Positions 1 through 7,517 of a stretch of 64,000 nucleotides of DNA are shown piece by piece. Each line of letters starts with the position of its first letter. Within the stretch, counting starts at the first letter, position 1. Source of the stretch: an uncultured Christensenellaceae bacterium (GTDB taxonomy: Bacteria; Bacillota; Clostridia; Christensenellales; CAG-314); the NCBI GenBank assembly GCA_910586905.1, contig CAJUIV010000001.1, forward strand, positions 273,562 to 337,561. The letters run 5' to 3'. The position numbers and the translations under genes were made by a program. The notes beneath the pieces were generated by a model. It was not told where the DNA came from and made no database searches. It saw only the letters and a list, made by a program, of their open reading frames with translations.

Positions 1-903
1 ACTATGCAAGCTATAGAAAAGGCCGTTCACGCTGTAAATCCCAAAGCGATAATATACGGCGAGGCTTGGACTATGGATACGGCTACTAACGTCGATTTGG
101 CAACGCAAAAGAATATAAGCGGTATTACCGCCACGCAAGGTTCTGCGGGAGCCGTAGCCGTTTTTAACGACGTCATCCGCGACGGATTACGCGGAAGCGT
201 ATTTTTGGCTTCCGATGCCGGATATCTTGCCGTTCCTTCAAAAAATCAATCTAACGTTACGGTAAGTATTGCCGGCTGTGAAGACGATTCTTTCGGTTGG
301 TCGGTAAAAAACGGCGCGGTTATCAATTATATTTCCGCGCACGATAATCACACTTTGTGGGACAAACTTACTATTTCTGCAAGTAAATACACTGTCGACG
401 AGCGGCTGGCGATGAATCGTATAGGCGCGGCAATCGTTATGCTGTCAAAAGGAACGCCGTTTATGCAGTCGGGCGAGGAAATGTTGCGTTCAAAAAAGAT
501 TTCCGCAAACAAGTACGACGAAAACAGCTATAAATCCAGCGACGCGGTTAACAACTTAAAATGGGAAAATCTTACCGAACAGAGCAACGAATATCAAATG
601 ATGACTTACTACAAAGGACTTATAGAAATGCGCCGCGCAAGCAAAGTTCTGACGGCTAACAGCGGCGTTACTATAACCGCTCAAACGGACGGGAACAATA
701 TTTCCGTAATTTTCGACGGCGGCTCAAAAGACAAGGTTGTTGCGGTGATAAACAACACAAAAACCGCGTATGAGTATAATCTTCCGGACGGCGATTGGTC
801 GTTGGTAGCCAACGCTTCTCAAGCGGGAGCCGCGGAACTCGTTTCCGCAAACGGACGGGTTACCGTAGACGCGCAATCCGTTTTCGTGTATTTCTCGAAA
901 TGA
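1..903 (+). CDS. Type I pullulanase, C-terminal part (5' end outside window)
   Basis: The reading frame is open to the left edge, so this is the last ~300 residues of a longer enzyme. It carries GH13 landmarks: the acid/base Glu in IYGEAW and the transition-state Asp region SAHDNHTLW, followed by a C-terminal beta domain. The catalytic nucleophile Asp lies upstream of the window. Pullulanases cut alpha-1,6 branches in glycogen or starch-derived dextrins. No signal peptide can be judged because the start is missing. It fits the alpha-glucan genes at 7518-15510. Assignment to pullulanase rather than another GH13 is from overall sequence feel and order of motifs; family-level call is firm. Confidence 0.85.
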   Translation, partial: TMQAIEKAVHAVNPKAIIYGEAWTMDTATNVDLATQKNISGITATQGSAGAVAVFNDVIRDGLRGSVFLASDAGYLAVPSKNQSNVTVSIAGCEDDSFGWSVKNGAVINYISAHDNHTLWDKLTISASKYTVDERLAMNRIGAAIVMLSKGTPFMQSGEEMLRSKKISANKYDENSYKSSDAVNNLKWENLTEQSNEYQMMTYYKGLIEMRRASKVLTANSGVTITAQTDGNNISVIFDGGSKDKVVAVINNTKTAYEYNLPDGDWSLVANASQAGAAELVSANGRVTVDAQSVFVYFSK

Positions 904-990
904 AAAGGCGTTTAACGCATTTGAAATTTCAGATATAAATTAAATAAATACCCGCCTAAAATTTTTGTATAACAAATTTTCATTTCTGTA

Positions 991-1018
991 TTGACAATTA
1001 TTTTTTATTTGTTATACT
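991..1018 (+). promoter_or_regulatory. Sigma-A promoter for a possible small RNA
   Basis: TTGACA (991-996), 16-bp spacer, TATACT (1013-1018). The next good gene start on this strand is at 1529 and has its own promoter, and a perfect terminator follows at 1083, so this promoter seems to drive only a ~100-nt transcript. Confidence 0.7.
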
Positions 1019-1024
1019 GATAAA

Positions 1025-1124
1025 GGCAATTGAAAATTGTTATACGTTCGGTAAAATATTATCGAAATATCTCTCTCTTCATAAAAGGAAAAAAGACGGC
1101 GTCGTCGTCTTTTTTCCTTTTTTT
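1025..1124 (+). ncRNA. Candidate small RNA (~100 nt)
   Basis: The expected transcript runs from ~1025 (7 nt after the -10 box) to the U-tract of the terminator hairpin. It contains a short CAATT/AATTG hairpin near the 5' end and a 16-bp terminal stem. No Shine-Dalgarno plus credible ORF lies inside it: the 61-codon ORF at 1030 runs straight through the terminator. It could be a regulatory RNA or just the 3' terminator of the pullulanase transcript with a spurious promoter. I do not recognise a known family. Confidence 0.4.
1083..1124 (+). terminator. Intrinsic terminator, 16-bp perfect stem
   Basis: Arms 1083-1098 and 1106-1121 pair perfectly around a 7-nt loop and end in a T-run. The A-rich 5' arm makes it usable on both strands. 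Confidence 0.85.
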
Positions 1125-1373
1125 ATCTAAAAGACTATCTGAAATTCAAACTGCTCGATTAAGAATAATAGAAATCGACAAATTGTTTTTATATCGTCCT
1201 TTTTTTTATTTATAACGCAATGTGTAGGGTAGTATTTTTAGTTACTAACCGATTTCTGCGTATTTGGATTGCGCGCTTTCCAAGTTTGATATAAACAAGA
1301 ATAGAAAAGTTGTTATTTTGACTGGCGTTTGCATATTTTTGCTATTTATGTCAGACAAAGCGTTATGCCTGGC

Positions 1374-1421
1374 ATACCATATATTGTGTTAAAAGTAAAA
1401 AAATAACACAATATATTGTGT
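1374..1421 (+). promoter_or_regulatory. Pair of NrdR boxes
   Basis: Box 2 is a perfect 16-bp palindrome ACACAATATATTGTGT at 1406-1421; box 1 is ATACCATATATTGTGT at 1374-1389. Centres are 32 bp apart, about three helical turns, the textbook arrangement for the ATP/dATP-sensing repressor NrdR. They sit just upstream of the nrdD -35 box. The nrdR gene is not in the window. Confidence 0.9.
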
Positions 1422-1429
1422 TTGAACTG

Positions 1430-1458
1430 TTGACAATAACAATTTACTATTATACAAT
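1430..1458 (+). promoter_or_regulatory. nrdD-trxB promoter
   Basis: TTGACA (1430-1435), 17-bp spacer, TACAAT (1453-1458). Transcription should start near 1465, which excludes the upstream in-frame ATG at 1418 as the nrdD start. Confidence 0.85.
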
Positions 1459-1528
1459 GAATAGGCATCACAAAATTGCCTGCAAGCGAAAAAAAACGTT
1501 TGCGGCGCATTCAATACGGAGGGACAAA

Positions 1529-3892
1529 ATGTATCAAGTAAGAAAGAGAGACGGTCAAATTATCGAATTTAATCTTTCGAAAATCGCAAAAGCCATAACG
1601 GCTGCTTTCGACGCTAAAAACAAACCTTATACGCAAGATATTATCGATTTGCTGGCGCTCAAAGTTACGTCCGACTTTATGGATAAAGTGAGCGACGGCG
1701 TTGTTTCCGTCGAAGATATCCAAGACAGCGTAGAAACCGTCCTTATTCAAGCGGGGTACGCCGAAATAGCAAAAGCTTACATTTTGTACCGAAAAAATCA
1801 CGAAAACGTACGTAACGTAGGCGAGACCATTTTAGACTACAAATCGGTGGTGGACAATTATTTAAAAATCGCCGATTGGCGCGTAAAGGAAAACAGTACT
1901 GTTACGTATTCGGTAGGCGGATTGATTTTGTCTAACAGCGGAGCTATCACCGCAAATTATTGGTTAAGTGAAATTTACGACGAGGAAATAGCGGAAGCTC
2001 ACCGTACCGCGGCGATTCATTTGCACGATTTATCAATGCTTACAGGCTATTGCGCGGGTTGGTCGCTTAAGCAGCTTATTCAAGAAGGATTGGGCGGCGT
2101 TCCCGGAAAAATAACTTCCGCTCCCGCAAAGCATCTTGCAACTCTTTGCAACCAAATGGTCAACTTCCTGGGAATTATGCAAAACGAATGGGCGGGCGCT
2201 CAGGCGTTCAGTTCTTTTGATACGTATCTCGCTCCTTTTGTAAAAGCGGATAATTTAAGTTACGACCAGGTTAAAAAATGTATCGAGTCGTTTGTTTACG
2301 GCGTTAATACGCCAAGCCGCTGGGGAACGCAAGCGCCTTTTTCGAACATTACGTTGGATTGGACCGTTCCTAACGACCTTGCCGAACTGCATTGCATAAT
2401 CGGCGGAAAGGAAGCGGATTTCTGTTATAAAGACTGTAAGAAAGAAATGGATATGGTCAACAAAGCTTTTATCGAAACTATGATAGAAGGCGACTATAAC
2501 GGACGCGGTTTCCAATATCCTATTCCCACATATTCGATAACCAAAGATTTCGACTGGAGCGAAACGGAAAACAACAAACTGTTATTCGAAATGACGGCGA
2601 AATACGGAACCCCGTATTTTTCAAACTACATAAACAGCGATATGGAACCCTCCGACGTACGCAGTATGTGCTGCAGACTGCGTTTGGACTTAAGGGAATT
2701 GCGCAAAAAATCAGGCGGATTTTTCGGAAGCGGCGAAAGTACGGGTTCGGTCGGCGTAGTTACAATCAATATGCCGCGTATAGCTTATTTATCGGCAAAC
2801 GAAGCGGAATTTTACGCCCGTTTGGATAATCTTATGGATATTTCGGCACGTTCGCTTAAAATCAAACGTACTACTATTACGAAGCTTATGGAAGCGGGGC
2901 TTTATCCTTATACGAAGCGTTATTTGGGAAATTTCGACAATCACTTTTCAACTATCGGATTGGTAGGTATGAACGAAGCGTGCTTAAACGCCAGTTGGCT
3001 TGCCTGCGATATGACGCAAGCTAAAGCGCAGCAGTTTACGCAAAACGTTTTAAATCATATGCGTGAAAGATTGTCCGACTATCAGGAAAAATACGGCGAT
3101 TTGTATAACCTCGAAGCCACTCCGGCGGAAAGTACGTCTTACCGTCTTGCCAAGCACGACCAAAAATTATATCCGGATATGATTTTCGCCAGTAAAAAAG
3201 GCGAAACTCCGTACTATACTAACAGCTCTCATCTGCCCGTAAGCTTTACGAGCGATATATTCGACGCGTTGGATATTCAGGATCAACTTCAAACGCTGTA
3301 TACTTCCGGTACGGTATTTCACGCGTTTTTGGGCGAGCGCTTGCCTAACTGGAAGTCTGCGATGAAACTTGTAAGAACGATAGCGGAAAACTACAGACTT
3401 CCTTACTATACAATGTCTCCTACGTATTCGGTCTGTCCCGATCACGGATATATAAAAGGCGAAGTTTACGAGTGTCCGCATTGCCGTCAAAAGACGGAAG
3501 TTTACAGCCGTATAACGGGTTATTACCGTCCCATACAAAACTGGAACGACGGAAAAATGCAGGAATGGCATGAGCGTAAGGAATATACTCCCGCTTCCAG
3601 CGTGTTAAAAAAGTGTCTTGTCGCTCAAGAAGTCGAAGACCAAAAAGCGCAGATATGCGTCGTAAAACCAATGCTTTTCGTTCAGGATAATTGTCCCAAC
3701 TGTAAAATGGCGGAAATTATGCTCAATAAGGCTCATATGGACTTTGAAGAAGTCAACGCTATGGAACAAGCCGATTTGTCTAAAAAGTTTGACGTTAAAT
3801 TAACGCCCACGCTTATAGTCGCAAACGGAGACAGCTATTCCGTATACGAAAACGCTTCTAACGTACGTAAGTATATCGAAAACAATAAATGA
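1529..3892 (+). CDS. nrdD: Anaerobic (class III) ribonucleoside-triphosphate reductase with C-terminal glutaredoxin-like domain
   Basis: Makes dNTPs from NTPs with a glycyl radical in the absence of oxygen. The 787-residue protein has an N-terminal ATP-cone (~1-90), the ten-stranded barrel with TGYCAGW, a C-terminal zinc site (CPDH...CPHC) and the glycyl-radical loop RITGYYRP with Gly664. About 75 extra residues follow, with a CPNC redox motif (Cys722, Cys725) and a redoxin-like TPTLIV. This suggests reduction by thiols rather than formate, supported by the thioredoxin reductase gene 7 bp downstream. The start is the ATG at 1529 behind GGAGGG at 1518-1523; the longer frame begins inside box 2 of the NrdR operator. 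No activase gene nrdG is visible here. Confidence 0.95.
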   Translation: MYQVRKRDGQIIEFNLSKIAKAITAAFDAKNKPYTQDIIDLLALKVTSDFMDKVSDGVVSVEDIQDSVETVLIQAGYAEIAKAYILYRKNHENVRNVGETILDYKSVVDNYLKIADWRVKENSTVTYSVGGLILSNSGAITANYWLSEIYDEEIAEAHRTAAIHLHDLSMLTGYCAGWSLKQLIQEGLGGVPGKITSAPAKHLATLCNQMVNFLGIMQNEWAGAQAFSSFDTYLAPFVKADNLSYDQVKKCIESFVYGVNTPSRWGTQAPFSNITLDWTVPNDLAELHCIIGGKEADFCYKDCKKEMDMVNKAFIETMIEGDYNGRGFQYPIPTYSITKDFDWSETENNKLLFEMTAKYGTPYFSNYINSDMEPSDVRSMCCRLRLDLRELRKKSGGFFGSGESTGSVGVVTINMPRIAYLSANEAEFYARLDNLMDISARSLKIKRTTITKLMEAGLYPYTKRYLGNFDNHFSTIGLVGMNEACLNASWLACDMTQAKAQQFTQNVLNHMRERLSDYQEKYGDLYNLEATPAESTSYRLAKHDQKLYPDMIFASKKGETPYYTNSSHLPVSFTSDIFDALDIQDQLQTLYTSGTVFHAFLGERLPNWKSAMKLVRTIAENYRLPYYTMSPTYSVCPDHGYIKGEVYECPHCRQKTEVYSRITGYYRPIQNWNDGKMQEWHERKEYTPASSVLKKCLVAQEVEDQKAQICVVKPMLFVQDNCPNCKMAEIMLNKAHMDFEEVNAMEQADLSKKFDVKLTPTLIVANGDSYSVYENASNVRKYIENNK

Positions 3893-3899
3893 GGTTTAA

Positions 3900-4805
3900 A
3901 TGTACGATATAGTGGTAGTGGGCGGAGGTCCTGCCGGTCTTACTGCGGCGATGTATGCCGCCCGAGCGGGTAAAAGCGTAATGATTTTGGAGGCTAACGC
4001 TTTCGGAGGTCAAATCGCGACTGCGCCTAAAGTCGAAAATTTCCCTTCGGTCAAAGAAATTGCCGGAGCGCGTCTTGCGGAAGATATGTTCGAACAGTCG
4101 GTATCTCACGGCGTGGAATTCGATATGGGTACGGCTTCGGTTTTTAAAACGGAACAAGGGTTCAAAATCGAAACGGAATACGCGGCGTATACTGCAAAAG
4201 CGGTAATTATCGCTGCGGGAGTATCGCACAAGCGCTTGGGGCTGGAATCGGAAAATAAGCTGAGCGGTAGCGGCGTTTGTTACTGTGCAGTATGCGACGG
4301 AGCTTTTTATAAAGACAAACCCGTATGCGTGGTAGGCGACGGTAATTCGGCAGCGCAGTACGCTTTGTATCTTTCGGATATATGCTCTTCCGTTACGTTG
4401 CTTACTTTATTCGATAGATTGTTTTGTGATAAGGAACTGACTGACAGAATACTTGCAAACAAAAAGATAGAATGGGTCAAAAACGTTTCTGTAAAGGATA
4501 TAGTCGGCGACGACAAGGTTCAAGGAGTAGCCTATCAGGACAAAGACGGAGCGATAACTTATTTGGATACGGAAGCTGTGTTCGTCGCAATCGGTCAGCA
4601 GCCGCATAACGAACGGTTTAAAGATTTGGTTAATCTAGACGAGCGCGGATTTATAGTTGCGAAAGAGGATTGTATAACGAGTTGTAAAGGCGTTTTCGCT
4701 GCGGGAGACTGCCGAACCAAAAATGTGCGCCAATGCGCAACGGCTGTGGGCGACGGCGCGATTGCGGGTTTTTCCGCGGCTATGTACGTTGATAATTTAA
4801 AATGA
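3900..4805 (+). CDS. trxB: Thioredoxin reductase-like flavoprotein, probable electron donor to NrdD
   Basis: A 301-residue two-Rossmann flavoprotein. FAD-binding GGGPAGLTAA is at the N-terminus, the redox pair is CAVC (Cys129, Cys132), and a GxGxxA-type GDGNSA (146-151) marks the second nucleotide site. The HRRxxxR signature that grips the 2'-phosphate of NADPH is replaced by LTLFDRLF-type residues (~168-175). So the donor may be NADH, reduced ferredoxin or something else. It lies 7 bp after nrdD in the same NrdR-controlled operon and most likely feeds the CPNC tail of NrdD. The fold call is secure; the cofactor is open. Confidence 0.92.
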   Translation: MYDIVVVGGGPAGLTAAMYAARAGKSVMILEANAFGGQIATAPKVENFPSVKEIAGARLAEDMFEQSVSHGVEFDMGTASVFKTEQGFKIETEYAAYTAKAVIIAAGVSHKRLGLESENKLSGSGVCYCAVCDGAFYKDKPVCVVGDGNSAAQYALYLSDICSSVTLLTLFDRLFCDKELTDRILANKKIEWVKNVSVKDIVGDDKVQGVAYQDKDGAITYLDTEAVFVAIGQQPHNERFKDLVNLDERGFIVAKEDCITSCKGVFAAGDCRTKNVRQCATAVGDGAIAGFSAAMYVDNLK

Positions 4806-4816
4806 GTTTAAAAACT

Positions 4817-4853
4817 AAAACGGAGCGAAGTGAAAATATGTCTCCGTTTTTAG
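4817..4853 (+). terminator. Terminator of the nrdD-trxB operon
   Basis: AAAACGGAG (4817-4825) pairs with CTCCGTTTT (4842-4850) across a 16-nt loop, followed by a short T-run. Confidence 0.6.
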
Positions 4854-4913
4854 CTCGATACGGTTGGAACTTCCGTTATTTGTAAGACTCCGTATGATTT
4901 TTAATATTAAATT

Positions 4914-4947
4914 AAAAAAATCCGACGCGAAATTTTGCGTCGGATTT
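4914..4947 (-). terminator. Terminator of the MDR gene
   Basis: An 11-bp stem, arms 4918-4928 and 4937-4947 (AAATCCGACGC and complement), with an A-run at 4914-4920 that is a U-tract on the minus strand. Confidence 0.85.
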
Positions 4948-4970
4948 GCGTTAACCTCTTAATGATATTT

Positions 4971-5987
4971 TCAGTTGACTTTTATTATTTTAGATTTAAG
5001 CAGTAAATCGTCCGGCTGCATTTCGGCAAGAGATTTGTCCAGAGTTTCGAAATCGATAGTTTCTCCCAGTAATGCGTCTACGTTAACCGTATTTGTAACA
5101 AGTAGGTTTATTGCCGAAGAAAAGTTGCCCGCTCCGTTATAAACGCCGAACACTTTCAAATGTTTTTCGCATATTTGCGCTACCGATAATTTACTGTCTT
5201 TGTTTGAGTATCCCGCAAGACAGATGTTCGCGTTTACCGCCGCCGCGTCGTAAACGTCGCGCATTCTAAAATCGCTGTCGGAAAAGAATACCAATTCGCT
5301 GCACATTCTGCCGCCCGTTACCATAAGAATTTCGTGTTCGACGTTATTCTTTTCTGGGTTGAAGCAGTAGAAGATGCCCATATCTCTGGCCATATCGAGT
5401 AAAGCGTCTACGTTGCTTATAAAAATAGGAACGGCTTGATAGTAAGCTACGAGTTGAGCCAACAGCAAACCCGTTTTCGTAGAAGCGAAAATGGCTATGT
5501 GTCTGCCTTTTTCCAGATTTAGCGCGTCGACTACGTTTAAACAAAACGCCACGTACGAAACGTAAAGCGCTTTTTCCGTGGAAAGTTGGTCGGGAAGTTT
5601 GTGCAAAAGCGAATACGGTAAATCGATAAAGTTTTGCAGTAATCCGTTACAGTTATGTCCTAATTCCTGCATATTGGAGCAATTTTGGTAGTCTTCGTCT
5701 TTACATTCGCTGCAAGCGTCGCAGGGGATGTAAGGTTCTATCGCTACTCTGTCCATTTTTTGCAAAAGAGAATTTCCCTTGTCGCCCACGTCCGATACGA
5801 CGCCGACGGCGTTTCTGCCGAACACAAACGGATAAGTTCGTTTGCTTTCTCCCGAATAAATATTATAATCGGACTTCGACAACAATATCTCTTCGATTTT
5901 GATTTTTACCTTGTTTTCCGAAAGTACCGTAGGGGCAAATTCTTGCAAACGCAATTTTTTTGCATCCTCTAAAATCCAGGCTTTCAT
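4971..5987 (-). CDS. Zinc-binding alcohol dehydrogenase-like (MDR) protein with degenerate active site
   Basis: A 338-residue medium-chain dehydrogenase/reductase. The structural zinc lobe is intact (CDACSECKDEDYQNC, spacing CX2CX2CX7C). The catalytic zinc ligands are lost: the usual GHE is GRN and the usual Cys of the first ligand position is Ser in SKSDYN. The dinucleotide glycine motif is also eroded (FASTKTG in place of GxGxxG). It may therefore not be an active alcohol dehydrogenase. The start is the ATG at 5987, preceded by GGAGGT at 5991-5996; an upstream in-frame ATG at 6014 lacks a ribosome site. It stands alone with its own terminator. Confidence 0.8.
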   Translation of the reverse strand: MKAWILEDAKKLRLQEFAPTVLSENKVKIKIEEILLSKSDYNIYSGESKRTYPFVFGRNAVGVVSDVGDKGNSLLQKMDRVAIEPYIPCDACSECKDEDYQNCSNMQELGHNCNGLLQNFIDLPYSLLHKLPDQLSTEKALYVSYVAFCLNVVDALNLEKGRHIAIFASTKTGLLLAQLVAYYQAVPIFISNVDALLDMARDMGIFYCFNPEKNNVEHEILMVTGGRMCSELVFFSDSDFRMRDVYDAAAVNANICLAGYSNKDSKLSVAQICEKHLKVFGVYNGAGNFSSAINLLVTNTVNVDALLGETIDFETLDKSLAEMQPDDLLLKSKIIKVN

Positions 5988-6107
5988 ATAACCTCCAAGA
6001 TAATTATTGAGCAAGAGCGCAATAATTATTTATATTATACCAAACTATCGCAAAAAAATCTACCCTTTTTTTAACGCATAATTTTTACGTCCTTTTATCA
6101 CAGCCTA

Positions 6108-6136
6108 TTGACACTTTTTGCATGGGGGTATACAAT
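6108..6136 (+). promoter_or_regulatory. Promoter of the MBL-fold hydrolase gene
   Basis: TTGACA (6108-6113), 17-bp spacer containing a G5 run, TACAAT (6131-6136). Confidence 0.8.
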
Positions 6137-6178
6137 ACGTGTTATATGCGTGATAATCGTTAGGGAGGCGTTTTAGTT

Positions 6179-6832
6179 ATGAAAATTCAATACTTGGGAC
6201 ATTCTTGCTTTCGTCTTATAAGCGATATGGGAACAACTGTTCTTTGCGACCCGTACAAGTCCGATATGGTAGGACCGAATATGCCTCTCGTACGCTGCGA
6301 TGTCGTAACGGTTTCGCATCATCACGACGATCATGATTGTATGGACGCGGTTATGGGCAACCCTGCCGTTATAGATTGTCAAACGGCGTGCTGCGCTGAC
6401 GACATAGCGATATCTTCTTTTTTGTCGTTTCATGACGATGAAAAGGGCGCAAAGCGCGGAGCGAACTTAGTGTTTCTTTTTGAAATCGACGGTCTTAAAA
6501 TCGTCCATATGGGAGATATAGGCTGTTTCGACGAAAAAATCGTTACTGAAGTACGCGGCTGCGACGTACTTATGTTGCCTGTAGGAGGTATATATACGGC
6601 GGACGCAACAACCGCAAAAAAATACGTAGACGAAATAGTCCCCAAAATAGTTCTGCCAATGCATTATATGACGGATAAACACAAATTTCAACTTGACGGA
6701 TTAGATAAATTCGTCTCTTTGTTCGATACTACGCAAATAAAAATCGACGATAGCTATTGCTTAACTTTGTTGGACGAACCTCAGAACGACCGCGCCGAAG
6801 TGATAATTCTGCAAAAGTTGGAAGATTTGTGA
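6179..6832 (+). CDS. UlaG-like metallo-beta-lactamase-fold hydrolase
   Basis: A 217-residue cytoplasmic protein. The metal-binding HxHxDH motif is seen in VSHHHDDHD (His47, His49, Asp51, His52), with further ligands in HMGDIG and LPMHYM. It belongs to the small stand-alone group that includes UlaG and many uncharacterised hydrolases; the substrate cannot be told from sequence. Ribosome site GGGAGG at 6163-6168, single-gene transcript from the promoter at 6108 to the terminator at 6950. Confidence 0.85.
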   Translation: MKIQYLGHSCFRLISDMGTTVLCDPYKSDMVGPNMPLVRCDVVTVSHHHDDHDCMDAVMGNPAVIDCQTACCADDIAISSFLSFHDDEKGAKRGANLVFLFEIDGLKIVHMGDIGCFDEKIVTEVRGCDVLMLPVGGIYTADATTAKKYVDEIVPKIVLPMHYMTDKHKFQLDGLDKFVSLFDTTQIKIDDSYCLTLLDEPQNDRAEVIILQKLEDL

Positions 6833-6949
6833 TTTGCCCATGTTTAACAAGCCGTTTTAAACGTATTATTTTGTCAAAAAGCGATTTCGTGTCTTTTGAT
6901 AAGAGAGATTGCTGTATATAAAATAAAAAATTTATTATTGATATATGAT

Positions 6950-6980
6950 AAAAGCTCCGCAATTTAATTGCGGAGCTTTT
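6950..6980. terminator. Bidirectional terminator
   Basis: AAAAGCTCCGCAATT (6950-6964) and its exact complement (6966-6980) form a long stem with a tiny loop; A-run before and T-run after serve both strands. Confidence 0.75.
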
Positions 6981-6987
6981 ATGCCGT

Positions 6988-7168
6988 TTATTTTATTCTT
7001 GCAGTGCTGTCTCTTACAATAAGTTGCGATTCGACTTCGGCGCGGTGAATTTCTTTGTTTCCGTCTAGTTGTTCAATCAAAATTTTTACGGCATTTTTGC
7101 CTATTTTGTTTTGGTTTTGCTATATGTGAGTAAGTAGCTCTCTTGCAAATAGCTTTTCTGTGGTCAAA
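6988..7168 (-). pseudogene. Remnant of a LacI-family regulator (C-terminal end)
   Basis: Reading the minus strand, the last ~45 codons give the classic LacI/GalR tail ending LIVRDSTARIK before a stop at 6988. Going upstream the frame continues as FARELLTHI, then hits an in-frame TAG at about 7121-7123, and homology fades by ~7168. There is no HTH-coding sequence. It looks like the decayed end of a former sugar regulator of the adjacent alpha-glucan locus. The tail call is strong; the exact upstream limit is uncertain. Confidence 0.75.
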
Positions 7169-7378
7169 GCTTATTTAATAATAAACTTTCGGATAACTTT
7201 TTCCCAATTGCATTAAAATAATCGATATGTTATTTCGGACATAATAAATTAAGCTCGTCAAATCGTCTGCAGAGTTCGAGACGCAATAATTTTAACTGTC
7301 AAACAGACCCTTATTTCTTGTTTGTCCGTTTTTTAAGTTGCAGTTTATTCATTGCAACGTTTCCCGGCATCAAATTAC

Positions 7379-7389
7379 TTAACTGTTAA
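7379..7389. promoter_or_regulatory. Upstream TTAACnGTTAA operator
   Basis: TTAACTGTTAA, flanked by C and G so the palindrome extends one base each side. The same motif recurs at 7470-7480, and a further half-site follows at 7393-7401. Likely a LacI-type operator. Confidence 0.55.
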
Positions 7390-7429
7390 GTGAACAGTTA
7401 AATTATCTTTTCATTATTTCTTTTGGGTA

Positions 7430-7459
7430 TTGACAACTAGTCGTGGGGGGGGGTATACT
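7430..7459 (+). promoter_or_regulatory. Promoter with G9 spacer tract
   Basis: TTGACA (7430-7435), 18-bp spacer, TATACT (7454-7459). Nine consecutive G (7445-7453) abut the -10 box. Loss of one G would give the optimal 17-bp spacer, so promoter strength could vary by slippage. Confidence 0.75.
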
Positions 7460-7469
7460 CCATATGTAC

Positions 7470-7480
7470 TTAACGGTTAA
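7470..7480. promoter_or_regulatory. Downstream TTAACnGTTAA operator
   Basis: TTAACGGTTAA around the likely transcription start, 91 bp centre-to-centre from the upstream copy; the pair brackets the promoter and would allow roadblock or looping repression. Confidence 0.55.
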
Positions 7481-7517
7481 ATAAATGGCCGTAAAGATTT
7501 ATTTTTAGGAGGAAACT

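Noticed and set aside
1030..1215. 61-codon ORF on plus strand
   Set aside because: It runs through a perfect terminator hairpin, has no ribosome site and low-complexity content.
1418..1528. Extended N-terminus of NrdD
   Set aside because: The extra codons lie within the NrdR operator and promoter, upstream of the predicted transcript start.
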